This document shows, one piece after another, positions 1 to 8,171 of a stretch of 26,028 nt of DNA. The position numbers and the translations under genes were made by a program. Every line of letters begins with the position of its first letter. The first letter of the stretch is position 1. The notes beneath the pieces were generated by a model. That model did no database searches, was not told where the DNA came from, and saw only the letters and a list, made by a program, of their open reading frames with translations. Origin of the DNA: JAFGPJ01 sp964439135 (GTDB taxonomy: Bacteria; Planctomycetota; Phycisphaerae; Sedimentisphaerales; Anaerobacaceae); the NCBI GenBank assembly GCA_964439135.1, contig CAYTNN010000043.1, positions 1 to 26,028 of the forward strand. The letters are read 5' to 3'.

Positions 1-13
1 CTTCGCAATGACA
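1..13. repeat. possible edge of a REP-like palindromic repeat
   Basis: The window opens with CTTCGCAATGACA. From general knowledge, GTCATTGCGA...CGAAGCAAT-type palindromic intergenic repeats are common in several environmental bacterial lineages, and this string matches one arm of such a repeat. Only one arm is inside the window, so the call is tentative. A chance match is quite possible at this length. Confidence 0.25.
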
Positions 14-29
14 TCGGGCACTTTCCCGA
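14..29. other. small inverted repeat downstream of the response regulator
   Basis: TCGGG, a six-base spacer and CCCGA form a perfect 5-bp stem about 28 bases beyond the stop codon of the response regulator gene on the minus strand. No T-run follows it on the minus strand, so it is not a classic intrinsic terminator. It could still be a transcript-end or RNA-stabilising hairpin for the rpsO-pnp-kinase-regulator transcript, or part of the REP-like element at the window edge. Confidence 0.3.
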
Positions 30-57
30 CATACGATATACGAGCGACGAGCGACGT

Positions 58-1428
58 TTAAAGGTTATATTCCTTGATTTTCCGGTATAGCGTTCTTTCG
101 CCGATGCCGAGGATTTTGGCGGCTTTTTCGCGGTTTCCTTTTGTTTTGGAAAGGGTCTCTTCAATGGCCTGCTTTTCAAGCTCGTTTAGCGAGACGGCCC
201 CGAGGGCCGCTGATGCCTGGCTGCCGGCTATCAACTGCCGTCTTTGTGCTATATCGGGCGGAATGTCACGGGCATCCAGCCGGTCACGGTCGCACATAAC
301 GACCATTGTCCTGATAGTGTTTCGAAGCTGTCGAACGTTGCCGGGCCAGTCGTAGTTTGATAGGACCGTCAGTGCGGCGTCGGTTATCCCCGTGACTTTG
401 GAGCCGACCTCCGCGGCGGCCTCTGTGAGAAAAAAGTCAATCAAGGCCGGGATGTCTTCCGTCCTTTCACTCAGGGCCGGCAGAGAAATGTTTACACCCT
501 TGATTCTGAAGTATAAATCCTGCCTGAATTTTTTCTCTTCAATAAGCTCAGGCAGATTCTGGTTCGTCGCGCTGATGATGCGGACATCGACCACGGTTGG
601 TTTATTCGAGCCGACCGGAATGATGATTCCATCTTCGATGACTCGCAGCAGCTTGGCCTGTGAAGTGGGCGACATATCGCCTATCTCATCCAGAAACAGC
701 GTCCCTTTATCTGCAATCTCGAACAGACCTTTCCTGTCGCCAGCCGCCCCGGTAAAAGCGCCTTTTTCGTGGCCGAACAATTCGCTTTCCAGCAGCGTTT
801 CTGTCAGGCCGGCACAGTTTACCGGCCGGAATGATTGGTTCCAGCGAAGCGAATTGATGTGAATCGCCCTTGCCAGCAGTTCCTTGCCCGTGCCGGACTG
901 CCCTTCTATCAGGACGGATATATTGGTCGGCGCGACACGCCGAAGGACCTCGAATATGCCTTCCATCGCCGGGCTGTTGCCCCGTACGCCCTCAAAGGCG
1001 AAATCCTCTTTGCCTGATTTGGGTTTTTGTGCCCGGCGTCCATGAGCGGTCGATGCTTTTTGGCAGGCCTGGGTCACAAGCGTGCGAAGCTGGCCGATGT
1101 CAATCGGTTTGACAAGGTAATCGTAAGCGCCCTGCTTGATAGCTTCCTTGCAGGTGTCGATAGTAGCGTAGGCGGTTATCAGGATGACTTCCGTGCTGTC
1201 ATTATACTTTTTGGCTTCTTCGAGGATGTCCAGCCCGTCAATGTCACCGCCGAGTTTCAAGTCCGTAACGATGACATCTATCTGCCTGCTGCGCAGAATC
1301 TCGAGCGCATCGGTGCCGTCGTAAACAGCGATCGCCCGCGCGCACAGTTTTTCGAGCGATTCGGCAAGTCCGTCAGCGTGGTCACGCTCATCGTCGACGA
1401 TCAGAATTACGCCTTCTTTTTGTCCCAA
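58..1428 (-). CDS. NtrC-family sigma-54-dependent response regulator
   Basis: This is a cytoplasmic two-component response regulator that activates sigma-54 promoters, probably phosphorylated by the kinase encoded just upstream. The 456 residues show three domains in the standard order and at the usual family length. The receiver domain (about 7-122) has acidic residues D12/D13, phospho-acceptor D56, T85 and K107. The AAA+ domain (about 147-380) has Walker A GQSGTGKE at 176-183, the sigma-54-contacting loop GAFTGA at 223-228, Walker B LFLDEI near 244-249 and FRQDLYFRI at 301-309. A Fis-type helix-turn-helix forms the last 40 or so residues. The start codon is TTG: an in-frame TGA (the kinase stop) lies 9 bases upstream, no other start fits, and a GAGGTG ribosome site sits 5 bases before it. 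Target promoters cannot be read from this window. Confidence 0.95.
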   Translation of the reverse strand: MGQKEGVILIVDDERDHADGLAESLEKLCARAIAVYDGTDALEILRSRQIDVIVTDLKLGGDIDGLDILEEAKKYNDSTEVILITAYATIDTCKEAIKQGAYDYLVKPIDIGQLRTLVTQACQKASTAHGRRAQKPKSGKEDFAFEGVRGNSPAMEGIFEVLRRVAPTNISVLIEGQSGTGKELLARAIHINSLRWNQSFRPVNCAGLTETLLESELFGHEKGAFTGAAGDRKGLFEIADKGTLFLDEIGDMSPTSQAKLLRVIEDGIIIPVGSNKPTVVDVRIISATNQNLPELIEEKKFRQDLYFRIKGVNISLPALSERTEDIPALIDFFLTEAAAEVGSKVTGITDAALTVLSNYDWPGNVRQLRNTIRTMVVMCDRDRLDARDIPPDIAQRRQLIAGSQASAALGAVSLNELEKQAIEETLSKTKGNREKAAKILGIGERTLYRKIKEYNL

Positions 1429-1437
1429 ACTGACACC

Positions 1438-2256
1438 TCATTGGGCCTGGATGGGCAATCTTATATCGAAAGATGTCCCTTTTCCCGGCTCGCTATTGAC
1501 GGATATTGAGCCTTTATGCGCCTCGATAATTTTCTTTGCCGTCGGCAGGCCCAGGCCGCTTCCCTGCGGGCGAGACGTATAATAAGCATCGAAGATGTGC
1601 GGCAGTTTGTCCGGCGTAATACCGGAGCCGGTATCGCTGATCTGTATTAAAGCGTCTTTTTCCTGCCTGTCGGTTCGTATCATTAAGTCACCGCCGCTGC
1701 TCATGGCCTGCTGGGCGTTAATAAAGAGATTCAATATCACCTGTTTTAACATATCCGCATCGATTTTGCAAACAAGCGGCTCGTTGTGCAGGCCCTGATG
1801 GATGGTGACCGAACGGCTGTGGGCCTGCGGCGAATAAAAATCTATCATGTCGCTGACAAGCTCGTTGATGTCGATACTTGCCAACTGTAGTTCGGTCCTG
1901 TCAACGTAGCGTAGAAAACTGTCGAGTATCTGCTCGACCCTGTCCGTTTCCTTTTGGACGACGGCTAATTTCCTGATCGCCCTTTTGAGCCTTGTGCCGT
2001 TTTTATCCGCGGCGATTTTGCCGGATTCGGCGCGAACCGAATCCTCCAACTCTTCTCTGACAAGATTCAAATTAATCTTAACTGTGGAGAGAGGATTCTT
2101 GATCTCGTGGGCAAGACCGCCGGTCAGCTTGCTTAATTCTTCAAGCTGTGCAAGGTGATTATTTCCATCCCCTTTAGTCCCGGAAATTCTTTTACGAAGC
2201 AATAGCACAGCGACCGTCAGTAAGCCAACAATAAAACCGCCAACAAACTGCAGCAC
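1438..2256 (-). CDS. sensor-less membrane-anchored histidine kinase
   Basis: This is the transmitter half of a two-component system and presumably phosphorylates the response regulator encoded 9 bases downstream. The 272 residues begin with one hydrophobic segment (about 3-20) followed by RKR, so the protein should be anchored with its body in the cytoplasm. The HisKA dimerisation domain carries H50 in GGLAHEIKNPLS. The ATPase domain has an N box around N176-N180, G1 DTGSGI at 208-213 and G2 GSGLGLP at 232-238. No periplasmic loop and no PAS, GAF or HAMP domain is present, which is short for a kinase of this class (NtrB/ZraS-like kinases usually carry a sensor). The start is GTG, placed directly after the pnp stop codon TAA. 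A GAGG ribosome site lies inside the end of pnp, so translation is likely coupled to pnp. Confidence 0.93.
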   Translation of the reverse strand: MLQFVGGFIVGLLTVAVLLLRKRISGTKGDGNNHLAQLEELSKLTGGLAHEIKNPLSTVKINLNLVREELEDSVRAESGKIAADKNGTRLKRAIRKLAVVQKETDRVEQILDSFLRYVDRTELQLASIDINELVSDMIDFYSPQAHSRSVTIHQGLHNEPLVCKIDADMLKQVILNLFINAQQAMSSGGDLMIRTDRQEKDALIQISDTGSGITPDKLPHIFDAYYTSRPQGSGLGLPTAKKIIEAHKGSISVNSEPGKGTSFDIRLPIQAQ

Positions 2257-4434
2257 TTATTTTTCCTCTGGCTTTTCTTTTTTCTTCGTTTCAGCAAGAG
2301 CGGCTTTGCGGGAAAGTTTCAGTCTGCCCTGGTCGTCGATCAATATGAGTTTTACCTGTATCAGGTCGCCCATTTTGCAGACGTCTTCGACGTTCTTGAC
2401 GTAACCATCGCTCAGCTCGCTGATGTGGCACAAGCCTTCGACGCCCGGCACGATTTCCACGAACACTCCGAAATCCTTCACAGAGACCACTTTTGCCTGT
2501 TCATATATCCGCCCTACTTCAGGCGGCGTTGTGATCGACTCGATAAATTCCCTGGCCTTGAGGTGACCGTCGCCGCCGAGGCAACTGATATAAATGGTTC
2601 CATCCTCTTCGATTTCGATTGTCGTGCCGGTCTGTTCCTGAATACCCTTGATCATTTTACCGCCCGGGCCGATGACCTTGCCGATAAATTCAGGATCGAT
2701 TTCCATGCTTATCAGTTTCGGTGCATAAACGCTCAGTTCGGGCCTGGGCTTATCGATGGCCTGAGCCATAATTCCCAGAATCTTCATCCGTGCGGTCTTT
2801 GCCCGTTTCAGGGCTTCTACCATAATATCGTGTGCCAGGCCCTCGGCTTTTATGTCGAGCTGTATTGCGGTAATGCCGTCAACGGTCCCTGCGACTTTGA
2901 AATCCATCTCGCCGTAGTGGTCTTCCTCGCCGGCGATATCGGTCAGCAGCTCGTGCCGGCCGTTTTCGTCGCTGATTAAACCAATTGATATGCCGGCAAC
3001 GGCTTTGGTAATTGGGACGCCCGCGTCCATCAGGGCCAGTGAGCCTCCGCAAACCGAAGCCATGGAACTCGAACCGTTCGATTCGGTAATATCCGAGACG
3101 ATCCTGACGGTGTAAGCGAATTTGTCGTCCGGCGGCCTTACCGCTTGCAGCGCTTTTTCCGCAAGAGCCCCGTGACCTATTTCTCTTCGGCCGACCCCGC
3201 GAACAGGTCTGACTTCGCCAACGGAGTACGGCGGGAAATTGTAATGCAGCGTGAAGTTCTGGGCGTACTCCTCTAACAGACCGTCAATAATCTGCGCGTC
3301 CCTGATGGTACCCAGGGTCACACTTACGATTGATTGTGTTTCGCCACGCGTAAATAGTGCCGAGCCGTGATTTCTGGGCAGAATACCAACTTCACCTGAA
3401 ATGGGACGAACATCGTCATAGCCTCTGCCATCAGATCTCTTGCCGCTCAGCAGCAGTTTCTTTACGACCTGTCCCTCGATTTTTCCGAGGATTCGCTTGA
3501 TCATCCCCTTGTGATATGAGGTACCAGTATCATTTTGCACCTCCTGAATATCCTCATCGGAGTTATCATCATCGGGGCTATTTTCCTGGGGAGTATATCC
3601 CACAATAACCTGTTCGAATAATTCTTTCACAGCTTTATTCCGCTGCTGCTTGTCGGGTATTTGTTTAAGCTCGTAAAGTTTATCCGATATTTGAGAGGTA
3701 ATTGTCGCTTCGAGCTGCTCGTCGTTTTCCACGAGCGGAATTTCCTTCTCGACTCCAACCTTCTCGCGGAGCTCTTCGATCATTTCGCAGACCTCGCGGA
3801 CGGTTTTCTGTGCGGTTGCGACCGCTTCGGCTATCACGTCTTCGGATACTTCTTTTGCTCCGACCTCAATCATGTTAATGGCATCTTTGCGGCCGCCAAG
3901 AAGCAGGCTCATGTCACCCTCTGCAACCTGCTTATGCGTGGGATTGACTACAAATTCCCCGTCTACTCTGCCCAGTCTGCAGGCGCCGGTGGGCCCCATA
4001 AACGGTATCTTGCTTATCGTAAGCGCAGCACTGGCTCCTATCATGGCCAGAATATCGGGGTCGTTTTCAAGATCGGCACTTAGCACGTTTGCGATAATCT
4101 GCACTTCCTGAAAGTAACCCTCGGGAAACAACGGCCGAATGGGCCTGTCGATCTGCCTGGCCGTCAGTGTTTCCTTCGTGCTCGGCCTCCCCTCGCGTTT
4201 AATAAACCCGCCTGGAAACTTGCCGGCTGCACTGTGTTTCTCGCGATAGTCGACACTGAGCGGGAAAAAATCGATGTCTTCAAATCTCGGTGGGGCCGTG
4301 ACCGCGGCAACAAGAACAATGGTGTCTCCATACTGGACGACTACTGCTCCATCCGCTTGTCTCGCGATTTTGCCGGTTTCGATGGATAAGGTTCTGCCCC
4401 CTATTTCTCTTTCGACTCTACAAAAATCAATCAT
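2257..4434 (-). CDS. pnp: polynucleotide phosphorylase
   Basis: This enzyme phosphorolytically degrades RNA from the 3' end, usually as a trimer and often within an RNA degradosome. The 725 residues follow the canonical order: RNase PH domain 1 (about 10-145), helical linker (about 150-325), RNase PH domain 2 (about 335-560), KH domain with IGPGGK at 588-593, and S1 domain (about 638-710). The catalytic core SNGSSSMASVCGG is at 452-464. D505, D511 and K513 fall in the positions equivalent, from memory, to E. coli D486, D492 and K494, so the enzyme should be active. An unusual feature is a strongly acidic stretch at about 282-303 (PDDDNSDEDIQE) between the helical domain and the second PH core. 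The order rpsO-pnp is conserved in many bacteria. GAGG lies 7 bases before the ATG. The tail is lysine/glutamate-rich. Confidence 0.98.
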   Translation of the reverse strand: MIDFCRVEREIGGRTLSIETGKIARQADGAVVVQYGDTIVLVAAVTAPPRFEDIDFFPLSVDYREKHSAAGKFPGGFIKREGRPSTKETLTARQIDRPIRPLFPEGYFQEVQIIANVLSADLENDPDILAMIGASAALTISKIPFMGPTGACRLGRVDGEFVVNPTHKQVAEGDMSLLLGGRKDAINMIEVGAKEVSEDVIAEAVATAQKTVREVCEMIEELREKVGVEKEIPLVENDEQLEATITSQISDKLYELKQIPDKQQRNKAVKELFEQVIVGYTPQENSPDDDNSDEDIQEVQNDTGTSYHKGMIKRILGKIEGQVVKKLLLSGKRSDGRGYDDVRPISGEVGILPRNHGSALFTRGETQSIVSVTLGTIRDAQIIDGLLEEYAQNFTLHYNFPPYSVGEVRPVRGVGRREIGHGALAEKALQAVRPPDDKFAYTVRIVSDITESNGSSSMASVCGGSLALMDAGVPITKAVAGISIGLISDENGRHELLTDIAGEEDHYGEMDFKVAGTVDGITAIQLDIKAEGLAHDIMVEALKRAKTARMKILGIMAQAIDKPRPELSVYAPKLISMEIDPEFIGKVIGPGGKMIKGIQEQTGTTIEIEEDGTIYISCLGGDGHLKAREFIESITTPPEVGRIYEQAKVVSVKDFGVFVEIVPGVEGLCHISELSDGYVKNVEDVCKMGDLIQVKLILIDDQGRLKLSRKAALAETKKKEKPEEK

Positions 4435-4522
4435 ATATTACCTCTTTGGTAGGTTATGTAATAAGGTAGTCTTGGCTCACACTGCTTTGTGCAGGGCAAG
4501 TGATTCGTACTCTTATGCTCTT

Positions 4523-4789
4523 CTATTTACGCAAGCCAAGACGGGAAATAATCCCTTGGTAGCGTTTGACGTCCTTTTTGCTCACATACTTGAGCAGTGC
4601 TGATCTGGTACCGACCATTTTCAGCAAGCCACGCCTGGATGCATGGTCTTTACGGTGGGTTTTGAGATGCTCGGTAAGGTCATTAATCCTTCTCGTCAAT
4701 ATCGCAACCTGCACTTCGGGTGAACCGGTATCGCTCTCGTGAGTCTCAAAATCATCAATAATCTTCTCTTTTTCCTGCTTCTTAAGCAT
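4523..4789 (-). CDS. rpsO: 30S ribosomal protein S15
   Basis: This is a primary 16S rRNA-binding protein of the small subunit platform. The 88 residues match the usual family length. Recognisable blocks are FETHESDTGSPEVQVAILT near the N-terminus, the helix RINDLTEHLKTHRKDHASRRGLL (about 34-56) and the basic end KRYQGIISRLGLRK. The ATG is preceded by AAAGGA about 12 bases upstream, somewhat distant. The gene heads the rpsO-pnp-kinase-regulator set and has its own promoter-like sequence about 60-85 bases upstream. In E. coli S15 represses its own mRNA through a leader structure. The leader here is only about 50 bases, and I could not establish a comparable fold. Confidence 0.98.
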   Translation of the reverse strand: MLKKQEKEKIIDDFETHESDTGSPEVQVAILTRRINDLTEHLKTHRKDHASRRGLLKMVGTRSALLKYVSKKDVKRYQGIISRLGLRK

Positions 4790-4845
4790 CTTTTAGATAA
4801 ATCCTTTCTTACGTACTTTTAAACATCATATAATCCGGAGCGGAG

Positions 4846-4874
4846 ATTCTAATCGAATATTAAAGTATTTGCAA
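4846..4874 (-). promoter_or_regulatory. sigma-70-like promoter for rpsO-pnp
   Basis: Reading the minus strand, TTGCAA (4874-4869, 4 of 6 to the -35 consensus) is followed by a 17-base AT-rich spacer and TAGAAT (4851-4846, 5 of 6 to the -10 consensus). The predicted start of transcription is near 4839, giving a leader of about 50 bases before the rpsO ATG. It lies in the 232-base gap between ruvX and rpsO, where a promoter for the ribosomal protein transcript is expected. Confidence 0.6.
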
Positions 4875-4925
4875 GTCTTTTTTCCAACGTATTTTAAAAA
4901 AGATTTGCCATAACCGGCGTAAAAC

Positions 4926-4941
4926 GGCTTTTTCAGAAGCC
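4926..4941 (-). terminator. weak hairpin, possible ruvX terminator
   Basis: On the minus strand GGCTT, a six-base loop and AAGCC form a 5-bp stem, followed by GTTTTA. It sits about 80 bases beyond the ruvX stop and just upstream of the rpsO promoter. The stem is short and the T-run has only four bases, so it would be a weak intrinsic terminator. The rest of the 232-base gap (4790-5021) shows only the rpsO promoter and no RNA gene that I can recognise. Confidence 0.35.
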
Positions 4942-5021
4942 ATCGGGCCGCTTAAAGCCAGCCTTGACCATGCCGGTCGACAATCGCCTGCTGTTATATG
5001 GGAGTTTAATGCCTTAGATGC

Positions 5022-5441
5022 TCAATTGTGATTTTCGGCCTTCTTTTGTTCGAGGAAGGCTTCCAGAATTTCCGCGGCGGCGACGGCGTCAATTCGTTTT
5101 TTCATTTTACCTCTCGTAAAGTCCGCTGGAGCAAGCTTCTCCCCGGCACTGAAACTGCTAAGGCGTTCATCCTGGAGGTGGACTGGAACGGAGAGCTGTC
5201 CTTTCAACTGTTCGGCAAACTTCCGGACAAGTTTTGTTTGAGAGCTTTCCGAGCCGGTCATGTTCAAAGGCAATCCCAGCACGATTGCTTCGACATTTTC
5301 GGCCTCGACTATCTCTGCAATTTTTTTCAGCAGTTCTTTCTGGCCGTGGAGTACGGTCAGGGGCGAGGCAATGATCTCAGCGGCATCGCAAATCGCCAAT
5401 CCCGTGCGTTTGGTTCCGTGGTCTATTGCCAGATATCTCAT
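5022..5441 (-). CDS. ruvX: RuvX/YqgF family Holliday-junction resolvase-like nuclease
   Basis: This family has an RNase H-like fold. It has been linked to Holliday-junction resolution and, in E. coli (YqgF), to processing of the 16S rRNA 5' end. The 139 residues are the normal length. Visible motifs are AIDHGTKRTGLAI at 5-17 with acidic D7, LGLPLNMTG at 55-63, DERLSS at 91-96 and IDAVAAAEIL at 117-126 with D118. These include the expected acidic active-site residues. It is encoded 53 bases downstream of the mannose-1-phosphate guanylyltransferase gene and upstream of rpsO. The ATG has no strong ribosome site. Which of the two proposed roles applies here cannot be decided from sequence. Confidence 0.93.
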   Translation of the reverse strand: MRYLAIDHGTKRTGLAICDAAEIIASPLTVLHGQKELLKKIAEIVEAENVEAIVLGLPLNMTGSESSQTKLVRKFAEQLKGQLSVPVHLQDERLSSFSAGEKLAPADFTRGKMKKRIDAVAAAEILEAFLEQKKAENHN

Positions 5442-5494
5442 CTCGTTCAGCGTTCTGTGTGCTCAATAAAAAAACCGCAGCACGATGCACTCGA

Positions 5495-6583
5495 TCATAG
5501 AAACTTTTCGCCGTCATGCTGTTTTATTAGCTCAAGCAGTTCCTTCAGCCTGTGGGTCTGGTCGATGTGGCAAATAAGTGTGGCATCCGGACTGTGGGCC
5601 ACGACCATATTCTCCAGGCCAATGGCTGCTATCAGATGGCCTTTGTCTTCGGTTACTATGATGCTGTTATTGCAGTCGAGCAACTCGCTCTGGCCTGCGA
5701 CAACAATATTTTTATTCTTGTCGGAATTGATAACATCGGCAAGAGCGGCGAATGAGCCCATATCGAGCCAGCGACAATCAAGCTTTATAGCATTAACTCG
5801 GTCGGCCTTTTCCATCACGGCGTAGTCAATGCTGATTTTGGGCAGCTTTACAAACCAATCCTGAAGCGTTTGTTGTTGACTTGGGCTATCCCAGGCTGCT
5901 TGAATTTTGGCCAATGGCTCGGTGGCTTCGGGAAGAAACTTTGCCAGATTAGCCATGATTGTTTTGGCCTTCCATACGAACATGCCGGAGTTCCAGAAGT
6001 ATTGGCCGGCTTCAAGATACTTTTTTGCAGTCTTTTCGTCAGGTTTTTCCCTGAATGCTTCCACGGAGTAAATTGTATTTTTGCATTTCGGACATTCCCG
6101 GCTATTACCGCATTTTATATAACCGAGCGAGGTGCTGGCGAAAGCAGGCTGGATTCCGAAAGTAATCATATCTTCCGGATTATTGTTGATGAAGGTCAGT
6201 GCGTCTTTGAGGCCCTGTTGCAGCATTTCGGGGGGCTCTATTATCTGGTCGGCGGTGAGAACGGCGATTGTCGCTTCGGAGTCATATTTGCTCAGGACGG
6301 TTGAGACCAGCCCGATAGCGCCGGCGGTATCACGTACGGTCGGCTCGGCTATCACATTGTTAAAGGGCAGCTCGGACAGGTCTTCACGAACCATATCAGC
6401 ATAGCCGGCATTCGTAAGGACAATAATGTTTCTTATGTCGAATATGGGTCTAAGACGTTCGAAACAACAACGAAGGAGCGTCTTGCCGTCGAGGAGCTTT
6501 AAGACCTGTTTGGGTCGTTTTTGCCGGCTGAGAGGCCATAATCTCTTGCCTGTCCCCCCCGCCATTATCACTGCGTAATCCAT
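5495..6583 (-). CDS. manC: mannose-1-phosphate guanylyltransferase (GDP-mannose synthesis)
   Basis: It makes GDP-mannose from GTP and mannose 1-phosphate, a precursor for mannosylated glycans and for GDP-fucose. The 362 residues cover only the nucleotidyltransferase part and lack the C-terminal phosphomannose isomerase domain of bifunctional ManC/AlgA. Visible motifs are the nucleotide-binding signature GGTGKRLWPLSRQKRPKQ at 9-26, TADQ with D112 in the metal-binding position, FREKP at 177-181 and YFWNSGMFVWK at 195-205. An oddity is a small cysteine cluster, C158, C164 and C167 (C-x5-C-x2-C), in the loop after GYIK, which could bind a metal. The ATG is preceded by GGAG with 6-base spacing. 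It lies 39 bases downstream of pgi, so the two sugar-phosphate genes are probably cotranscribed. Confidence 0.93.
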   Translation of the reverse strand: MDYAVIMAGGTGKRLWPLSRQKRPKQVLKLLDGKTLLRCCFERLRPIFDIRNIIVLTNAGYADMVREDLSELPFNNVIAEPTVRDTAGAIGLVSTVLSKYDSEATIAVLTADQIIEPPEMLQQGLKDALTFINNNPEDMITFGIQPAFASTSLGYIKCGNSRECPKCKNTIYSVEAFREKPDEKTAKKYLEAGQYFWNSGMFVWKAKTIMANLAKFLPEATEPLAKIQAAWDSPSQQQTLQDWFVKLPKISIDYAVMEKADRVNAIKLDCRWLDMGSFAALADVINSDKNKNIVVAGQSELLDCNNSIIVTEDKGHLIAAIGLENMVVAHSPDATLICHIDQTHRLKELLELIKQHDGEKFL

Positions 6584-6622
6584 TTTCGTCTCCAGTTTTC
6601 CCTAATGCAAAATCATTGCTCA

Positions 6623-8101
6623 TTAAACAAGATATTCTTCATCGATTTGGGTTGCGGCTATAATCTTCTGTGCGAATTCTTTATAAGACATTCCGACAAA
6701 TTTGCAGTATCCCTCTTTGCCCATAAGCGCAAAAGTGGCTTCTTTGCCTAATTCGACCGCAGGCTGGTTATAAGTATCAATGTCTAATAGAGCGCCCATT
6801 AAGGACGTCGTGACTTCATACAGATAAATAAACTGCCCGACGGCGTAAGGAGTGATACGATCGAAGATGACTGTTAAACACGGACGTTTGTCCCATACGA
6901 GCGCATACTCGGTGGCTTTCTTTTCGTTGTTGAGCAATGTCCTCATTTTCTTGCCGGCGAGAAAACCAAGTTCCGGCGCGCAATCAGGCGCCGGGCCTAT
7001 CTTGATATCCCTGCCAAAATTGTCGACCTGTAGGAAGGTAAACAATTTATCGTTGGGGCCCTCGCGATACAACTGCACCTGGCTGTGCTGGTCGGTGGCG
7101 CCCAGTGCCTTGATGGGTGTTGGGCCTACCCAGACTTCGTGTTCGTCTAAATCCAGTTTCTTGCCGAGACTCTCCGCCCACAACTGCCGGTACCAGTCGG
7201 CCATATCCTTGAGGGCATAAGCATACGGCATGATAACATAGTTTTTCTTGCCCTGGTTGTAGTAGTGGTAATTGATGGCGGCGTTGATAGCAGCGGGATT
7301 CTCTTTGAAGTTCTCACAACTTACTCTTTCGTGCATGTCTCGGGCCCCGGCCAGCAGTTCATCGATTTTGATGCCACACATAGCGGCACTGAACAGGCCG
7401 ACTGCGCTTAGTACAGAGAATCTGCCGCCGACATCCTTCGGGACCTCAAGCATAGGTAAGTTCAATTCATCCGCAATTTTGTAGAGGGTGCTATCGAATT
7501 CTCCCTTCTCGTTAGTCTCAAAACCGGTTGTTACAATGATGTGGTCAGCCAGGGGCTTATCGGGGTATTTGGTTGCCAACATGTCTTTAATATATAGGAA
7601 CTGGGCAGCGGTTTCGGCGGTTCGCCCGGATTTGCTGATCACGTTGAAGAGCGTCCTCTTTAGCCCGTCGCCAAGCTGGTTCACAACCGAAGATAATTGG
7701 TCCGGATCGACATTGTCCAGAACGAACAAGCGCGGCCAGCCATTTCGTATCTCATCGTCGAGATTGTACATATAGGGATTCAGCGCAGTTTGCAAAGCTA
7801 TGTTGCCAAGCGCCGAACCACCAATGCCAAGAACAACGAGATTGTCATATCGTCCTTTCAGCTCGTTGGCTCGTTTCATGATTTCATCGGCGAGTTCGGT
7901 GTTCGTTGGGAGCAAGCCGTAACGCGTAGGTGTGATATTGGGGTGTCGCTTATAGCCTGCGATTTCCTTCATAATGATTAGAATGAGCGGCTCGATTTTT
8001 TCAGCGAGTTTGGCCCATTGTTTGTCGGTGATACCATGCTCATCGCCGATTACATTTGCCATTACATTTTTACGGTAAAGTTTTATTTCTGGTTCTGACA
8101 C
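6623..8101 (-). CDS. pgi: glucose-6-phosphate isomerase
   Basis: It interconverts glucose 6-phosphate and fructose 6-phosphate in glycolysis and gluconeogenesis, and supplies fructose 6-phosphate toward mannose metabolism, which fits the neighbouring guanylyltransferase. The 492 residues have two sugar-isomerase (SIS) lobes. Motifs seen are LGIGGSALG at 91-99, ISKSGRTAET at 155-164, GGRFSVLS at 225-232, QLWAESLGK at 306-314 (catalytic glutamate E310) and ATDQHSQVQL at 335-344 (H339). The start is GTG with AAAGG about 9 bases upstream. The first residues EIKLYRKNVMANVIGDEHGI resemble the N-terminus of bacterial PGIs, supporting this start over the internal ATG at codon 14. A short inverted repeat lies between it and the upstream xylanase gene. 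Confidence 0.95.
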   Translation of the reverse strand: MSEPEIKLYRKNVMANVIGDEHGITDKQWAKLAEKIEPLILIIMKEIAGYKRHPNITPTRYGLLPTNTELADEIMKRANELKGRYDNLVVLGIGGSALGNIALQTALNPYMYNLDDEIRNGWPRLFVLDNVDPDQLSSVVNQLGDGLKRTLFNVISKSGRTAETAAQFLYIKDMLATKYPDKPLADHIIVTTGFETNEKGEFDSTLYKIADELNLPMLEVPKDVGGRFSVLSAVGLFSAAMCGIKIDELLAGARDMHERVSCENFKENPAAINAAINYHYYNQGKKNYVIMPYAYALKDMADWYRQLWAESLGKKLDLDEHEVWVGPTPIKALGATDQHSQVQLYREGPNDKLFTFLQVDNFGRDIKIGPAPDCAPELGFLAGKKMRTLLNNEKKATEYALVWDKRPCLTVIFDRITPYAVGQFIYLYEVTTSLMGALLDIDTYNQPAVELGKEATFALMGKEGYCKFVGMSYKEFAQKIIAATQIDEEYLV

Positions 8102-8137
8102 GCTTGTTTACCTTTCTCGATTGTTTCTATATTTTCT

Positions 8138-8161
8138 GCAAGACTTCCGTTTAGTTCTTGC
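8138..8161. repeat. inverted repeat between xylanase and pgi
   Basis: GCAAGA (8138-8143) and TCTTGC (8156-8161) are perfect inverted repeats around a 12-base spacer in the 70-base gap between the xylanase and pgi genes. No T-run follows in the minus (coding) direction, so it is more likely an mRNA hairpin or a binding site than a terminator. It could also be chance. Confidence 0.3.
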
Positions 8162-8171
8162 TGTTTTCTAT

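Noticed and set aside
2425..2979. Long plus-strand frame inside pnp
   Set aside because: It lies fully antisense to the conserved second PH domain of PNPase and shows no motif of its own.
4820..4860. tRNA-like string upstream of rpsO
   Set aside because: No acceptor stem or full cloverleaf could be formed. The sequence is better explained as the rpsO promoter and leader.
5464..5494. T-run on the minus strand as a terminator after the guanylyltransferase gene
   Set aside because: Seven T bases are present, but no stem of useful length ends just before them.
5028..5825. 265-residue open frame on the plus strand across ruvX and the guanylyltransferase
   Set aside because: It is antisense to two well-supported genes, spans their gap, lacks any recognisable domain and has the composition of a shadow frame.
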